64,000 nt of DNA, from NCBI GenBank assembly GCA_947652115.1, contig OX393566.1, positions 22,332,112 to 22,396,111 on the forward strand, written 5' to 3'. Source of the DNA: Blastomussa wellsi (lineage: Eukaryota; Cnidaria; Anthozoa; Scleractinia; Plerogyridae). The position numbers and the translations under genes were made by a program. A model generated the notes under the pieces. It saw only the letters and a list, made by a program, of their open reading frames with translations. It had not been told where the DNA came from and made no database searches. Below, in pieces: positions 1 to 11,211 of the stretch (position 1 is its first letter; each line of letters opens with the position of its first letter).

Positions 1-250
1 TTAGTTTATTTTCTTATAAGGTGGCATGGCGTAGAAAAACTTCTATTTTCTTCTGTAACCAAACCGTAGAAAAACGAATTTGTGTGTTTGACTTCAAAAT
101 ATCATTTTTTGTGAATTGATGTCTTTAGTTATACCTAATCGGCCTCAGGTTATGATAGGTTTGCAAATAATTTAAAACCATGCATGCAGGTGATCACCAA
201 TGTTTTAACCTCCATTTTTTGTATTTCCTGTTTTCTCATTTTGTGATCAG

Positions 251-557
251 CAATCCCAACTTGGATGATGACGATGGTGATTTTGATGAAGAAGAACTTG
301 ATGACAATGCTCCTGAGGAAGACGAAGATGGGGACGATGGAGATGCAGATGCAAACGAAGAGGAAGATGAGGGAGAGAGCTCTTTGTCCAATTCATTTAA
401 GAAGTCATCTGATCCGCTCAGTGTACTGCCATTCGTTCGCGTTCGTCGTGTGTTCCGTGGAGCTCGTCGGGTTGTTCGTCGCTTTCGTCGCCGAAGATCC
501 CAAAGACCCCGTCGTAGACGAGTTGGGAGATGGTTCCGACGTGGTCGTAGAGGTTGA
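251..557 (+). CDS. Arginine-rich secreted peptide precursor, copy A (exon 2 only; exon 1 lies before the window)
   Basis: This is the terminal coding exon of a two-exon precursor. It begins after a TTTGTGATCAG acceptor and ends in TGA. It encodes an Asp/Glu-rich propart, an SSDP step, then a 46-residue tail with 22 arginines ending GRRG. The amino acid sequence is identical to exon 2 of copy B at 7909-8215. The matching exon 1 should lie about 177 bases upstream of the window start, judged from the B spacing. The frame is also open upstream of the acceptor, but that part is intron in the B and C models. An antisense frame is open too, because GAN/CGN-rich codons read as serine and arginine on the other strand; I regard that as a shadow. 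Role inferred: cationic, probably antimicrobial peptide. Confidence 0.85.
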
Positions 558-961
558 CCCTTCGGTCCTGACTGTTTCAAATTAAGGTAAGCAAGTGTTA
601 AAATAAACAAATAAAGCTCTTGTGAATTTCCGCCTATCGGGCTCTTTGAACAGATGAAAGAATTCGACTTGACCGTTTCGTACCAGACTGATTCTATTTA
701 GTAAATTATTCACCCTATTCATCATACCGGGCTTTTTTCTGATCATTTTGGACCGGGACGGGGGAAATCCACCTTCCGTAACTTTTAGTGTTTGCATGAT
801 GCTGTGTAACAAGCGCACCATATTCTCACTCCTTTTTTGTTTTGAAAAGATGTATGGCATTGTAAAACATTTTTGGGTTAAATCGAATGTAAAACATGTT
901 TTGATTTGTCTTTTTATCTCACCAGGTTTGTTGGGTCGGATGTCTCACGACAATTAATAAA
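558..961 (+). other. 3' UTR of copy A with a probable intron and polyA signal
   Basis: Twenty-nine bases after the stop codon there is a strong splice donor (AAG|GTAAGC, GT at 587). A matching acceptor (TTATCTCACCAG) ends at 925. The following exon carries AATAAA at 956-961. The layout is the same in copies B and C. Confidence 0.55.
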
Positions 962-3118
962 AGGCAAAATCCGAGGACTGTGGCATAAATGCTTTAATAA
1001 AACTATTATAAATAGCCTAAAAGAGGAGCGATTGTATTAGCTTTTATTACTAATAAACAAAGCCTTTAAGCTATATCATCAATGTCATATATGAGTAACA
1101 AATGAGCCACTGATGGGGAATGGTAAATGTTATCTTTTCACTGCTTTACCTTGTTCTAGTTTCCCTTCCCTCTGATCAACCGTTTAAATGGGAGAATTTT
1201 TGTACTCTCACTGGTGTAGTATTATGCTCGATTAGACTATAGACCGGTGGTTTGAATTTGGTTGAATTATTTCATTGCATAAATTGACCATGAACGTAAT
1301 TAAATTATTTCTCAACAAAGTTGGAAAGTCAAAAATCGATGAATCACTACAAATCCATAGACGGTTCAATTATCAGTTTTGAATTTAACTGAAAAAAAAA
1401 AGCGTGCCCCGCGAAGACAAATCTAAATTTCTATTTCACACGTCATGTTATATCTTTACGCCCATGCGTATGTTGACTTATATGCTATGATTGTGCAGGT
1501 GGCCAAATGTTACTATAGGAGTATACCTGCGGGGATTACATCCAAACAGCCCCTTGGGTATTTTATATTTTTTTTTCGAAACGGCAACACCACAAATTGC
1601 TGAAAAGTATCCAAAATCCACAAAACATTGCTAGAAAGTCATAAAACCCAAATTTTGCAAAACACACTTGTTAGAAAAAGGCTGCCATGGTAACGTCAAG
1701 TACCGGACACAATGACCTGTCACGAAATAGTTGCCAGATAAATTCAAGATAGCGCGGATGCTCCCCGGTCTGAATAGCAAGGTTAACCGTCCGGCAAAGT
1801 GTCCAAATATCCGCTCGTGACGGCTGATCTTTAGTCCACTGGAGGTCGATGCCTCCATTTCAAATGAGATTTGCGCTGAAGATTATAAAAAAGGTATTGC
1901 TAGGTGCTGTACTGCAAGTACAGCACCTCCCTAATAACAATCATATAAAAAAAAAACAATCATTGACTTTTTTGGACTAAGGACAAGTTTGAAATCAAAT
2001 GTGACACACACGAAGGAAACAGTGCTCGAACAATTAAAACACAAAGCAGCTACCAGGATGAAAACGACCCTCGATAAAAAGCGAATAAGTGGACGAAACA
2101 CTAACAACTCACCAAGTTTCTCACTCGGAAATATCATTCACGTCTTGTAAAGGGAGAAGGTTTAGCTCTGGTCCCCTTGTTCGAAATTTGTTCCAAAATC
2201 GATACGTTTTTTTTGTAAAACAGGAGTACTAAAAGGCCCTAATTAGCCTCGCCTTTGCTTGTTTGCTTTTTATATGCGAATGTGTCGGTATTGTATTTTA
2301 CGCGGAGCGTGTCAAAACGAAGGAGATCACTGAGAAACTCGCCAAAGGTTATTTAAAAACTGCCAGAAACATAACTTAAAGCAATGGAATGACATTTCGC
2401 TTTACCACACGCCGTTTCTATAATTGTAATGGCATCAAAAACTGACAAAGGCTGACTAGGGCCCTTTGCGAAACACGACAAAGAGAAAAAAAGGGATAAT
2501 AAAATTCAAGAGTGGGCAATGACATGTTCGTCTGTCATTGTAGCTAACCTATGGCTCTCGCCATATCTCTGCTCTTTGTTAACATTTTTTGTGGTAATAA
2601 GCAATGTTGCTCGTGCAGATCTTCATGGAGAACCCAAAAATGAAATCTATTGAAAAAATCGTCTCATTTTTTACAAACATTTCACTTGCTTAATTTTCTC
2701 CCGATTTTAAACATCTTTAGCAATAGAAACTGAGATTTATACTCGCTTCGATTAGCTCAGCAGTTGAGTATTTCACAATCATTTTAAATTCAGAAAACTA
2801 ACCCACTGACCTTTAATTGAAAGGAGATTAAAGTTATTAATTAATTTTGGATTTCATTGATCTTTCAAATTAAGAGATTCTCAAACTAAATAACAACCTT
2901 AAATAGCGAACCTCACGGGTGATTGTCATTGAGCTCTCAACTTTCATATTCCTTTTTGTTCTAATGTTAAAATATGTTTAAATCTCAAACTCATGCCCAT
3001 CCCATGATAAAAGGCGGGGAGGGGGGAATATTTTTTATCCTTATACGAAATATTTCATATACCTTACGTCATTTAAATCGTATGGAAAATATGAAGCGAC
3101 AAAATTGATCTCGCTCCC
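962..3118. other. Gene-free spacer of unit 1
   Basis: I see no convincing coding exon here. The reading frames at 1631-1858 (-) and 1931-2137 (-) lack recognisable motifs and I treat them as chance. A 10-base inverted repeat (GTGCTGTACT with AGTACAGCAC) sits near 1906-1926. The whole spacer is repeated at 8620-10776, and its first ~0.9 kb in unit 3. Confidence 0.6.
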
Positions 3119-3125
3119 AATGGGT

Positions 3126-3198
3126 GGCTTCATAGCCCAGTTGGTAGAGCATCGGTCCGGTATCGCGGAGATCACGGGTTCGAATCCCGTTCAAGCAC
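3126..3198 (+). repeat. tRNA-derived SINE head (not a working tRNA)
   Basis: The segment has a recognisable A box (TAGCCCAGTTGGTAGAGC) and B box (GGGTTCGAATCCC) at tRNA spacing, that is, internal pol III promoter boxes. The anticodon arm pairs poorly and the loop reads CCGGTAT, which puts C instead of T at position 33. That argues against a functional tRNA. A foldback element follows within about 30 bases. Confidence 0.65.
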
Positions 3199-3218
3199 AG
3201 GGTACGCATAAAAGCACT

Positions 3219-3553
3219 GCTTGTATTTGTATGTTCGAAATATAAAAAAAAAAATGTATGGGAATATCGAAAGCGTCCTGCTGTCGAAAACTTATTTCGA
3301 GTAATGTTTATTGTTTGGTTGAAATAAACGTGAACTTACCTCAGCTGTTGTATTTTGTCTTTCCTCGGCTCAATATGGCGAATTTATAACGTGAAGCAAC
3401 AGTCAACGCAAAATCCTCCAAATCGCCCAAATTCGCCATTTTGAGCTCAGGAACGACAAAATTCAACACCTGACGTTACCCGAAATAAGTTTTCGATAGT
3501 AGGACGCTTTCAATATTCCCATACATTTTTTTTTTATATTTCGAACATACAAA
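3219..3553. mobile_element. Foldback / MITE-like element with ~75-bp inverted ends
   Basis: The left arm (3223-3303) starts TTTGTATGTTCGAAATAT. It is nearly the reverse complement of the right arm (3471-3553), which ends ATATTTCGAACATACAAA. Each arm carries an A- or T-run. The interior also folds back: CGGCTCAATATGGCGAATTT pairs with AAATTCGCCATTTTGAGCTC. There is no coding capacity. The element is duplicated at 10877-11211 in unit 2. Confidence 0.8.
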
Positions 3554-3555
3554 TA

Positions 3556-3730
3556 GACGAATAGAGGGGATAAGTTAGTAAAGAAACTGTAGTGCTGCTT
3601 CGGTGGGAAGTACAACAATATAATTTGGTTTTATCAACTGGGTTGATAACGTAAATTGGCCAACGTAAAGAGATTCGAGAGCCGACGTTTTGAGCGTTAG
3701 CCCTTCGTTGGAGCGAATCGCACTGCTCGT
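3556..3730. repeat. Dispersed repeat, copy 1 (others at 11214-11388, 61346-61510 and, inverted, 44388-44490)
   Basis: This block shares long matches with 61346-61510 (for example TTTTATCAACTGGGTTGATA and GAGCGTTAGCCCTTCG) and with the reverse complement of 44388-44490. The hairpin TCAACTGGGTTGA is conserved in all copies. At 61346 it interrupts a LINE relic, so it has moved independently. The family is not identified. Confidence 0.7.
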
Positions 3731-3769
3731 GTGGGTGCATGGGTGCTCGTATGCCGGCGATGATCATTT

Positions 3770-4618
3770 GTCTCTTTCAACTACATCCACAATTAGTACA
3801 TGAATTATTTCATGTACTTAACGTCAAAAGGAATATTGGTTGTAAATTAAAATAAAATATCTTATAACAACTAAGCACGACTTGGATATGCATTTTATTT
3901 TATCGAACCAAATAATCGCTTTATTTTATAAAGAGAAATAACGACATAATTCCAAACTGTTAGTATTATCTAAGCTTGATTTATTCAAGCATGTAGAGTA
4001 TTCTTCATTGAGGGCATCCTGTCACAAACCTGTAGAGACAAAAGAGACAATTTGAAACAATAAGAGACTAAAACTTTTAAGCAACTTTGCGCTAGGGCTT
4101 AAAGTGGCGGCATAAATGCCAACGTTATGTAAATTTTATATCAGTAGCGTAAATGCGGGATTTACGACCTTTAACGTCAACGGATAAGGGAACAAAGAAA
4201 ACATTGTGGGGGAACGTTCACTTTCGTTAATTTGAGTTTGGAAAAACTGTTAATCCTTCGAGGATTGAAATAGTATTGGAGGTAACAGGACGCTAATTAA
4301 TCAGCAAATTTTAACGTCGACAGATGTTTATGGGGAAGAATGCTTGGACTGCATTAATTATTCATTAAGGTCCAGATTGGCGCAGTAACTTTCTTTTCTG
4401 ATTACATAAAAAGTTAAAATTTCACAACCCACGCGCGGCTTTCTTAAAAAAAGAATGCTGTATCTACATTTAATGGCTAAGGCTTCTTATCCTCCAGTCA
4501 CGATTGCAAATCCAAACTTAGAACCTTCCTAAATCAAGTCATTCTATAACACCTCGATAAGCTGGGGTAAAATCTTTCTAAATACATATCTAGATTTTCT
4601 ATCAACCAGTTTCGCCTC
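3770..4618. other. Gene-free 3' flank of gene G
   Basis: AT-rich sequence in which I see no coding exon. It is the downstream side of minus-strand gene G. Differences between units 1 and 2 begin at its upstream edge. Confidence 0.5.
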
Positions 4619-4619
4619 T

Positions 4620-5459
4620 TTAGCTACGACCACGACGACGATGACGACGAGATCTACGGCGACGGAAACGGCGGAATACCCGGCGAAATCGAACGAGGCG
4701 TACCAGGCCTATGATCGGATCCGGTTTCTTCTTTAGAGGATCTGACAAAGGGTTGTCTTCATAACCTTCACCTTCGTCGTCGTCATCTTTGTAATCTTCC
4801 TCATCGCTGTTTTGATCACCGTCATTTTCATCTTCATCGACGTCACCATCTTGATCATCCCTGTCCAAGTCCCTGTCAATAAGGAAACAAATAAATTAAC
4901 GAAAGGAAATAAAAGGAATTGGAACTTTCTGCCTTTAAACGAATGTACAAGGTTAAGCATTGCTCGATTTCAAATTACAATTTTTTGCTTTTACGGTAGA
5001 AATAACCCATTTGTACTGTTAAGCCACACGGAATGCAACATGATCTGATCCATATTCAGGGTCGGGTAGGGCTATTGGATAGGGGTATTATAAAATGGGT
5101 ATATGGTAGTTTGGCTGTGAAATATGAGTACAGGTGTGTTTATAGTATATTCTGTTAGATGACACTCAGCAGACGATTATTTATATTAATTGAAAGTTCA
5201 CAATCTGTTTCATTTAGCCTTAAGATAGAGCGTGTAACTTCCCTTGATTGCCTTTATTTGGAGTATATCGGGTCGTTATCTTTAGGTATATCGGTATACC
5301 ACAACCCCCTCTCCCGGGCAACCCTAAATATTTACAAAAATCGATTTTAAACCTCACCTGTGAACGTCTTCTGATTTAAAGTCTTTACTTGTCTCGTCTC
5401 CATGCCAGGCCTATTGCCAGAACAAAACCAACCACTGCTAACAGGAATAGTCTGTTCAT
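4620..5459 (-). CDS. Arginine-rich secreted peptide precursor G (exon 2 4620-4872, exon 1 5459 to 5389 or 5358); reading frame doubtful at the exon 1 donor
   Basis: Exon 2 (4872 down to 4620) follows TTATTGACAG. It encodes about 40 mostly acidic residues, LSDP and KPDP steps, then a 31-residue tail with 16 Arg ending GRS. Exon 1 starts at 5459 with a good signal peptide core (MNRLFLLAVVGFVLAIGLA). The strong donor CAG|GTGAGG (GT at 5357-5356) gives a 102-nt exon in phase 0, but exon 2 needs phase 2. In the signal-peptide frame a TAA lies at 5387-5385, before that donor. A second possible donor, ACAA|GTAAAG, ends the exon at 5389, avoids the stop, is phase 2 and gives a 107-residue precursor. 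The gene is therefore either frameshifted or uses this weaker donor. TATAAAT lies 55 bases upstream of the ATG. It is divergent from copy B. Confidence 0.6.
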
Positions 5460-5506
5460 CACGAAGGTTTCACCGTTTCTGGCTGTCAGGCAACTCCGAA
5501 CGGTGC

Positions 5507-5514
5507 AATTTATA
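5507..5514 (-). promoter_or_regulatory. TATA box of gene G
   Basis: TATAAATT on the minus strand begins 55 bases before the gene G ATG. Copies B and C show the same TATA-to-ATG distance. Confidence 0.65.
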
Positions 5515-5599
5515 CATTTGGACAAGAATGTAGCATGTACCATTTTGAAAAGATTCCAAATGGATAATGATATTGCAAGGATACGTTAAAGTCATTGTC

Positions 5600-7380
5600 C
5601 AAATATGGCCTAAGTTTATCCACACAAGTACTCTATTTTTTTACCATTAAATTACTTGTTTTCTGGACTTTCTAAATATAACCATTGATTCAAGAATTGC
5701 CACTTATATTAAATTTAAAAAAATGTGATCAATATCTAACCCTTATGACAACAAGCTCAATTTGCTTCCTAATTACTCATATCAATAGCCTCTGTTTGGG
5801 TTTTCATTTTGTAGCATACTTAAATAGAACTTACTTACGATGCATGTTCTTCTTCTTGTCGTCACATTTTTTTCCTATCAGCTTATATCCTCTTTCTATG
5901 TTCAGAGGAATATTTTTCAGAGACTTCCGAGGGTCGGTAAAAATGGAAAAGATTTATTTTTGAAAAAACATTTAATTTAAGAATAAATCAAACTGAAGTA
6001 TAGCTTATGATGTGTTATATACGTCAAAGTATAAACTTTACCAAACTATGGCTACAATCAAAGCAAGTGATCGGTCAAGCCTTAATATTTGTTTTATTTT
6101 TATTTAACTGTCAACGTATTTTGCCATTGATACAAAATACGAAATACCTGCTATCTGCGTATAGTAGTTCCTTAAAAGGTTGCATTTTCCCAATGGACAG
6201 CCTGAAACATATGCAAAGAAATAACAGCACGACAAAAAATGCCATTAAAGTCAGCTTCTGCTTTGAATATTGTTTGTTTGCTATTGGAAATTTTCAATTT
6301 CAACCTTTTAAAGTCTCAAGCTTTGCCTCTTTGTCGATTGTTTATCGCAGCAACTCTTCTTACGTTTAAGAAGAAATGATACGAAATAACTTTGCATTCA
6401 AAGCAAGCCAAGGAAGTAGTTTGTACCGTTATTTACAACAGTTCATAAATAAATTAGGTCAAAATTGGTTTCCCTGTCGTTTTATAAAAGAAAAATCATT
6501 TTTTTTGGAAGATTAATACAGCCATAAGTGTATATGATATTGATCTTGGTATTGAACATTTTGCTTATTTTTTCTTTCTTCGGAAATTTCCTTGCATCTA
6601 AAAACAATTAGCATAAACAAACTAAAAAGAATATATTAAGAGCAAGCAATTTATTGGCAATGACATTTAGAAAAAAAGGATAGACGCTAAACGATCATTT
6701 CGTGATTCCAATTAATAATATGATACTTCATTGACCCTAGTGTTATTGCGTGACGAGCCAAAAAGGTTGGTTGGGAGGGAAGTTGAAAAACAAAAATACA
6801 TTGTGCATTTAAAACATAAAAACATTCCTTCGAAATTCAAGAAGTGGCCACTAGTTGGTCATGAGATATAGGATAAACACCAAAGTAATGTTCAAGTTTG
6901 TCGTGCGTGTTACATTAAGTATTAAAAAAAAACAGGATTACACAGTCGTATGATCTATATAACCAGGTAATACCTTTACTCTTAAATGTGTTTCATTGCA
7001 GAAGTACAAATTTCAAAACACTAATTTTTAAGCACTTGAATCATATGTTTAACGTAACGATATAGACGGAAAAAATGTACTATTTTCAAAACACAATCAA
7101 ATCAAAGATAGACACTGAAGAAATAGTAGAAATCAATGAACTAAGATTGGCTAAGTGATGTAACTGACGCAAGGGAAACTGTTCAGCAGAAAGGGGTGGG
7201 CGAAATGCCACACCTTATTTCCAGAAGTAGTATATTCGTATCACCTTTTATATTTATATAGGTTGTTGTTATTTATATCGTAAAGTGGTGCATTGCAATT
7301 GAACATTGTTTTCAACTGAACTTAGTTCTCTAAGGACGTGAGTAATATTGACGTAAAATGTCAATATCATTACCTGTTTG
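5600..7380. other. Gene-free spacer between gene G and gene B
   Basis: AT-rich sequence with several short chance frames (for example 5685-5963 and 6007-6369) that change or break in unit 2. I see no splice-supported coding exon. It includes the shared promoter region of the divergent G and B genes. Confidence 0.5.
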
Positions 7381-7425
7381 GTACATTGGCAGCAATGCAC
7401 ATCCCAGTGCGCTTTTGATCAAAGG

Positions 7426-7432
7426 TATAAAA
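7426..7432 (+). promoter_or_regulatory. TATA box of gene B
   Basis: TATAAAA lies 55 bases upstream of the ATG at 7481, a normal distance for a short 5' leader. Confidence 0.7.
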
Positions 7433-7480
7433 ACGGGACATTAAGCTTAATTTGTTAGTTGAAAGCAGTAACTCCCAGCG

Positions 7481-8215
7481 ATGAAAGGTCTGACTATTGT
7501 CGCTCTTGTTAGCTTTGTCCTTGCCATAGGCTTGGCACTTCCATTCAATGAAGATGAAAGTGAACTGAAGCAAATTGAAAAAGACATATCTCAGAGGTAA
7601 AGTGGAATACACATTAAAACATTCATTGTTATGTTTTTATGTTATTTTGGTGCGCGATTAGTTTATTTTCTTATAAGGTGGCATGGCGTAGAAAAACTTC
7701 TATTTTCTTCTGTAACCAAACCGTAGAAAAAACGAATTTGTGTGTTTGACTTCAAAATATCATTTTTTGTGAATTGATGTCTTTAGTTATACCTAATCGG
7801 CCTCAGGTTATGATAGGTTTGCAAATAATTTAAAACCATGCATGCAGGTGATCACCAATGTTTTAACCTCCATTTTTTGTATTTCCTGTTTTCTCATTTT
7901 GTGATCAGCAATCCCAACTTGGATGATGACGATGGTGATTTTGATGAAGAAGAACTTGATGACAATGCTCCTGAGGAAGACGAAGATGGGGACGATGGAG
8001 ATGCAGATGCAAACGAAGAGGAAGATGAGGGAGAGAGCTCTTTGTCCAATTCATTTAAGAAGTCATCTGATCCGCTCAGTGTACTGCCATTCGTTCGCGT
8101 TCGTCGTGTGTTCCGTGGAGCTCGTCGGGTTGTTCGTCGCTTTCGTCGCCGAAGATCCCAAAGACCCCGTCGTAGACGAGTTGGGAGATGGTTCCGACGT
8201 GGTCGTAGAGGTTGA
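7481..8215 (+). CDS. Arginine-rich secreted peptide precursor B (exons 7481-7596 and 7909-8215; 140 aa)
   Basis: Probable host-defence peptide precursor. Exon 1 begins with ATG at 7481 and encodes a signal peptide (MKGLTIVALVSFVLAIGLA) and the spacer LPFNEDESELKQIEKDISQ. The donor is CAGAG|GTAAAG. The intron is 312 bases, phase 2, ending GATCAG. Exon 2 encodes an acidic propart (about residues 44-81, almost all D/E), SSDP at 91-94, then residues 95-140 with 22 Arg of 46, interspersed V/F/W, no Cys, ending RRGRRG. Acidic masking of a cationic tail is the layout known from Hydra arminins. I see no clear sequence identity to them, so the family name is by analogy. Polyamine-like matrix or venom roles are alternatives. 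Exon 2 is identical in protein to copy A. Confidence 0.88.
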
Positions 8216-8619
8216 CCCTTCGGTCCTGACTGTTTCAAATTAAGGTAAGCAAGTGTTAAAATAAACAAATAAAGCTCTTGTGAATTTCCGCCTATCGGGC
8301 TCTTTGAACAGATGAAAGAATTCGACTTGACCGTTTCGTACCAGACTGATTCTATTTAGTAAATTATTCACCCTATTCATCATACCGGGCTTTTTTCTGA
8401 TCATTTTGGACCGGGACGGGGGAAATCCACCTTCCGTAACTTTTAGTGTTTGCATGATGCTGTGTAACAAGCGCACCATATTCTCACTCCTTTTTTGTTT
8501 TGAAAAGATGTATGGCATTGTAAAACATTTTTGGGTTAAATCGAATGTAAAACATGTTTTGATTTGTCTTTTTATCTCACCAGGTTTGTTGGGTCGGATG
8601 TCTCACGACAATTAATAAA
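8216..8619 (+). other. 3' UTR of gene B with a probable intron and polyA signal
   Basis: The donor AAG|GTAAGC has its GT at 8245, 29 bases after the stop. The acceptor CTCACCAG ends at 8583. AATAAA is at 8614-8619 in a very short last exon. An exon junction so close to the stop would not trigger nonsense-mediated decay by the usual 50-base rule. Readthrough of the intron without splicing is the alternative. Confidence 0.55.
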
Positions 8620-10776
8620 AGGCAAAATCCGAGGACTGTGGCATAAATGCTTTAATAAAACTATTATAAATAGCCTAAAAGAGGAGCGATTGTATTAGCT
8701 TTTATTACTAATAAACAAAGCCTTTAAGCTATATCATCAATGTCATATATGAGTAACAAATGAGCCACTGATGGGGAATGGTAAATGTTATCTTTTCACT
8801 GCTTTACCTTGTTCTAGTTTCCCTTCCCTCTGATCAACCGTTTAAATGGGAGAATTTTTGTACTCTCACTGGTGTAGTATTATGCTCGATTAGACTATAG
8901 ACCGGTGGTTTGAATTTGGTTGAATTATTTCATTGCATAAATTGACCATGAACGTAATTAAATTATTTCTCAACAAAGTTGGAAAGTCAAAAATCGATGA
9001 ATCACTACAAATCCATAGACGGTTCAATTATCAGTTTTGAATTTAACTGAAAAAAAAAAGCGTGCCCCGCGAAGACAAATCTAAATTTCTATTTCACACG
9101 TCATGTTATATCTTTACGCCCATGCGTATGTTGACTTATATGCTATGATTGTGCAGGTGGCCAAATGTTACTATAGGAGTATACCTGCGGGGATTACATC
9201 CAAACAGCCCCTTGGGTATTTTATATTTTTTTTTCGAAACGGCAACACCACAAATTGCTGAAAAGTATCCAAAATCCACAAAACATTGCTAGAAAGTCAT
9301 AAAACCCAAATTTTGCAAAACACACTTGTTAGAAAAAGGCTGCCATGGTAACGTCAAGTACCGGACACAATGACCTGTCACGAAATAGTTGCCAGATAAA
9401 TTCAAGATAGCGCGGATGCTCCCCGGTCTGAATAGCAAGGTTAACCGTCCGGCAAAGTGTCCAAATATCCGCTCGTGACGGCTGATCTTTAGTCCACTGG
9501 AGGTCGATGCCTCCATTTCAAATGAGATTTGCGCTGAAGATTATAAAAAAGGTATTGCTAGGTGCTGTACTGCAAGTACAGCACCTCCCTAATAACAATC
9601 ATATAAAAAAAAAACAATCATTGACTTTTTTGGACTAAGGACAAGTTTGAAATCAAATGTGACACACACGAAGGAAACAGTGCTCGAACAATTAAAACAC
9701 AAAGCAGCTACCAGGATGAAAACGACCCTCGATAAAAAGCGAATAAGTGGACGAAACACTAACAACTCACCAAGTTTCTCACTCGGAAATATCATTCACG
9801 TCTTGTAAAGGGAGAAGGTTTAGCTCTGGTCCCCTTGTTCGAAATTTGTTCCAAAATCGATACGTTTTTTTTGTAAAACAGGAGTACTAAAAGGCCCTAA
9901 TTAGCCTCGCCTTTGCTTGTTTGCTTTTTATATGCGAATGTGTCGGTATTGTATTTTACGCGGAGCGTGTCAAAACGAAGGAGATCACTGAGAAACTCGC
10001 CAAAGGTTATTTAAAAACTGCCAGAAACATAACTTAAAGCAATGGAATGACATTTCGCTTTACCACACGCCGTTTCTATAATTGTAATGGCATCAAAAAC
10101 TGACAAAGGCTGACTAGGGCCCTTTGCGAAACACGACAAAGAGAAAAAAAGGGATAATAAAATTCAAGAGTGGGCAATGACATGTTCGTCTGTCATTGTA
10201 GCTAACCTATGGCTCTCGCCATATCTCTGCTCTTTGTTAACATTTTTTGTGGTAATAAGCAATGTTGCTCGTGCAGATCTTCATGGAGAACCCAAAAATG
10301 AAATCTATTGAAAAAATCGTCTCATTTTTTACAAACATTTCACTTGCTTAATTTTCTCCCGATTTTAAACATCTTTAGCAATAGAAACTGAGATTTATAC
10401 TCGCTTCGATTAGCTCAGCAGTTGAGTATTTCACAATCATTTTAAATTCAGAAAACTAACCCACTGACCTTTAATTGAAAGGAGATTAAAGTTATTAATT
10501 AATTTTGGATTTCATTGATCTTTCAAATTAAGAGATTCTCAAACTAAATAACAACCTTAAATAGCGAACCTCACGGGTGATTGTCATTGAGCTCTCAACT
10601 TTCATATTCCTTTTTGTTCTAATGTTAAAATATGTTTAAATCTCAAACTCATGCCCATCCCATGATAAAAGGCGGGGAGGGGGGAATATTTTTTATCCTT
10701 ATACGAAATATTTCATATACCTTACGTCATTTAAATCGTATGGAAAATATGAAGCGACAAAATTGATCTCGCTCCC
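8620..10776. other. Gene-free spacer of unit 2
   Basis: Copy of 962-3118 with no difference noticed. No coding exon seen. Confidence 0.6.
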
Positions 10777-10783
10777 AATGGGT

Positions 10784-10856
10784 GGCTTCATAGCCCAGTT
10801 GGTAGAGCATCGGTCCGGTATCGCGGAGATCACGGGTTCGAATCCCGTTCAAGCAC
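10784..10856 (+). repeat. tRNA-derived SINE head, unit 2 copy
   Basis: Duplicate of 3126-3198 with the same A and B boxes and the same non-canonical anticodon loop. Confidence 0.65.
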
Positions 10857-10876
10857 AGGGTACGCATAAAAGCACT

Positions 10877-11211
10877 GCTTGTATTTGTATGTTCGAAATA
10901 TAAAAAAAAAAATGTATGGGAATATCGAAAGCGTCCTGCTGTCGAAAACTTATTTCGAGTAATGTTTATTGTTTGGTTGAAATAAACGTGAACTTACCTC
11001 AGCTGTTGTATTTTGTCTTTCCTCGGCTCAATATGGCGAATTTATAACGTGAAGCAACAGTCAACGCAAAATCCTCCAAATCGCCCAAATTCGCCATTTT
11101 GAGCTCAGGAACGACAAAATTCAACACCTGACGTTACCCGAAATAAGTTTTCGATAGTAGGACGCTTTCAATATTCCCATACATTTTTTTTTTATATTTC
11201 GAACATACAAA
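10877..11211. mobile_element. Foldback / MITE-like element, unit 2 copy
   Basis: Duplicate of 3219-3553. It was carried by the unit duplication, not by a new insertion, because its flanks match too. Confidence 0.8.

Larger units (their letters stand above)
1..7657. repeat. Tandem array unit 1 (A exon 2, gene G, promoter and exon 1 of gene B)
   Basis: The start of the window recurs at 7658 and again at 16297, so three copies of one segment lie head to tail. Unit boundaries are arbitrary because the first copy is cut by the window edge. Comparing units 1 and 2 by eye, I see one 1-nt indel (an A-run near position 70) and no substitution until about 3733. After that differences appear roughly every 40-80 bases. 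Unit 1 lacks a segment of about 0.9 kb that units 2 and 3 both carry (13913-14848 in unit 2), so unit 1 has most likely lost it. Confidence 0.93.

Noticed and set aside
236..610. Long antisense frame over exon 2 of copies A, B and C (Ser/Arg-rich)
   Set aside because: It mirrors the GAN/CGN codons of the true exon, runs through the splice acceptor and has no signal or splice support.
3126..3198. Functional tRNA gene
   Set aside because: The anticodon stem pairs badly, position 33 is C, and similar units recur beside repeats; a SINE head is the better reading. The same holds for 10784, 37393 and 48479.
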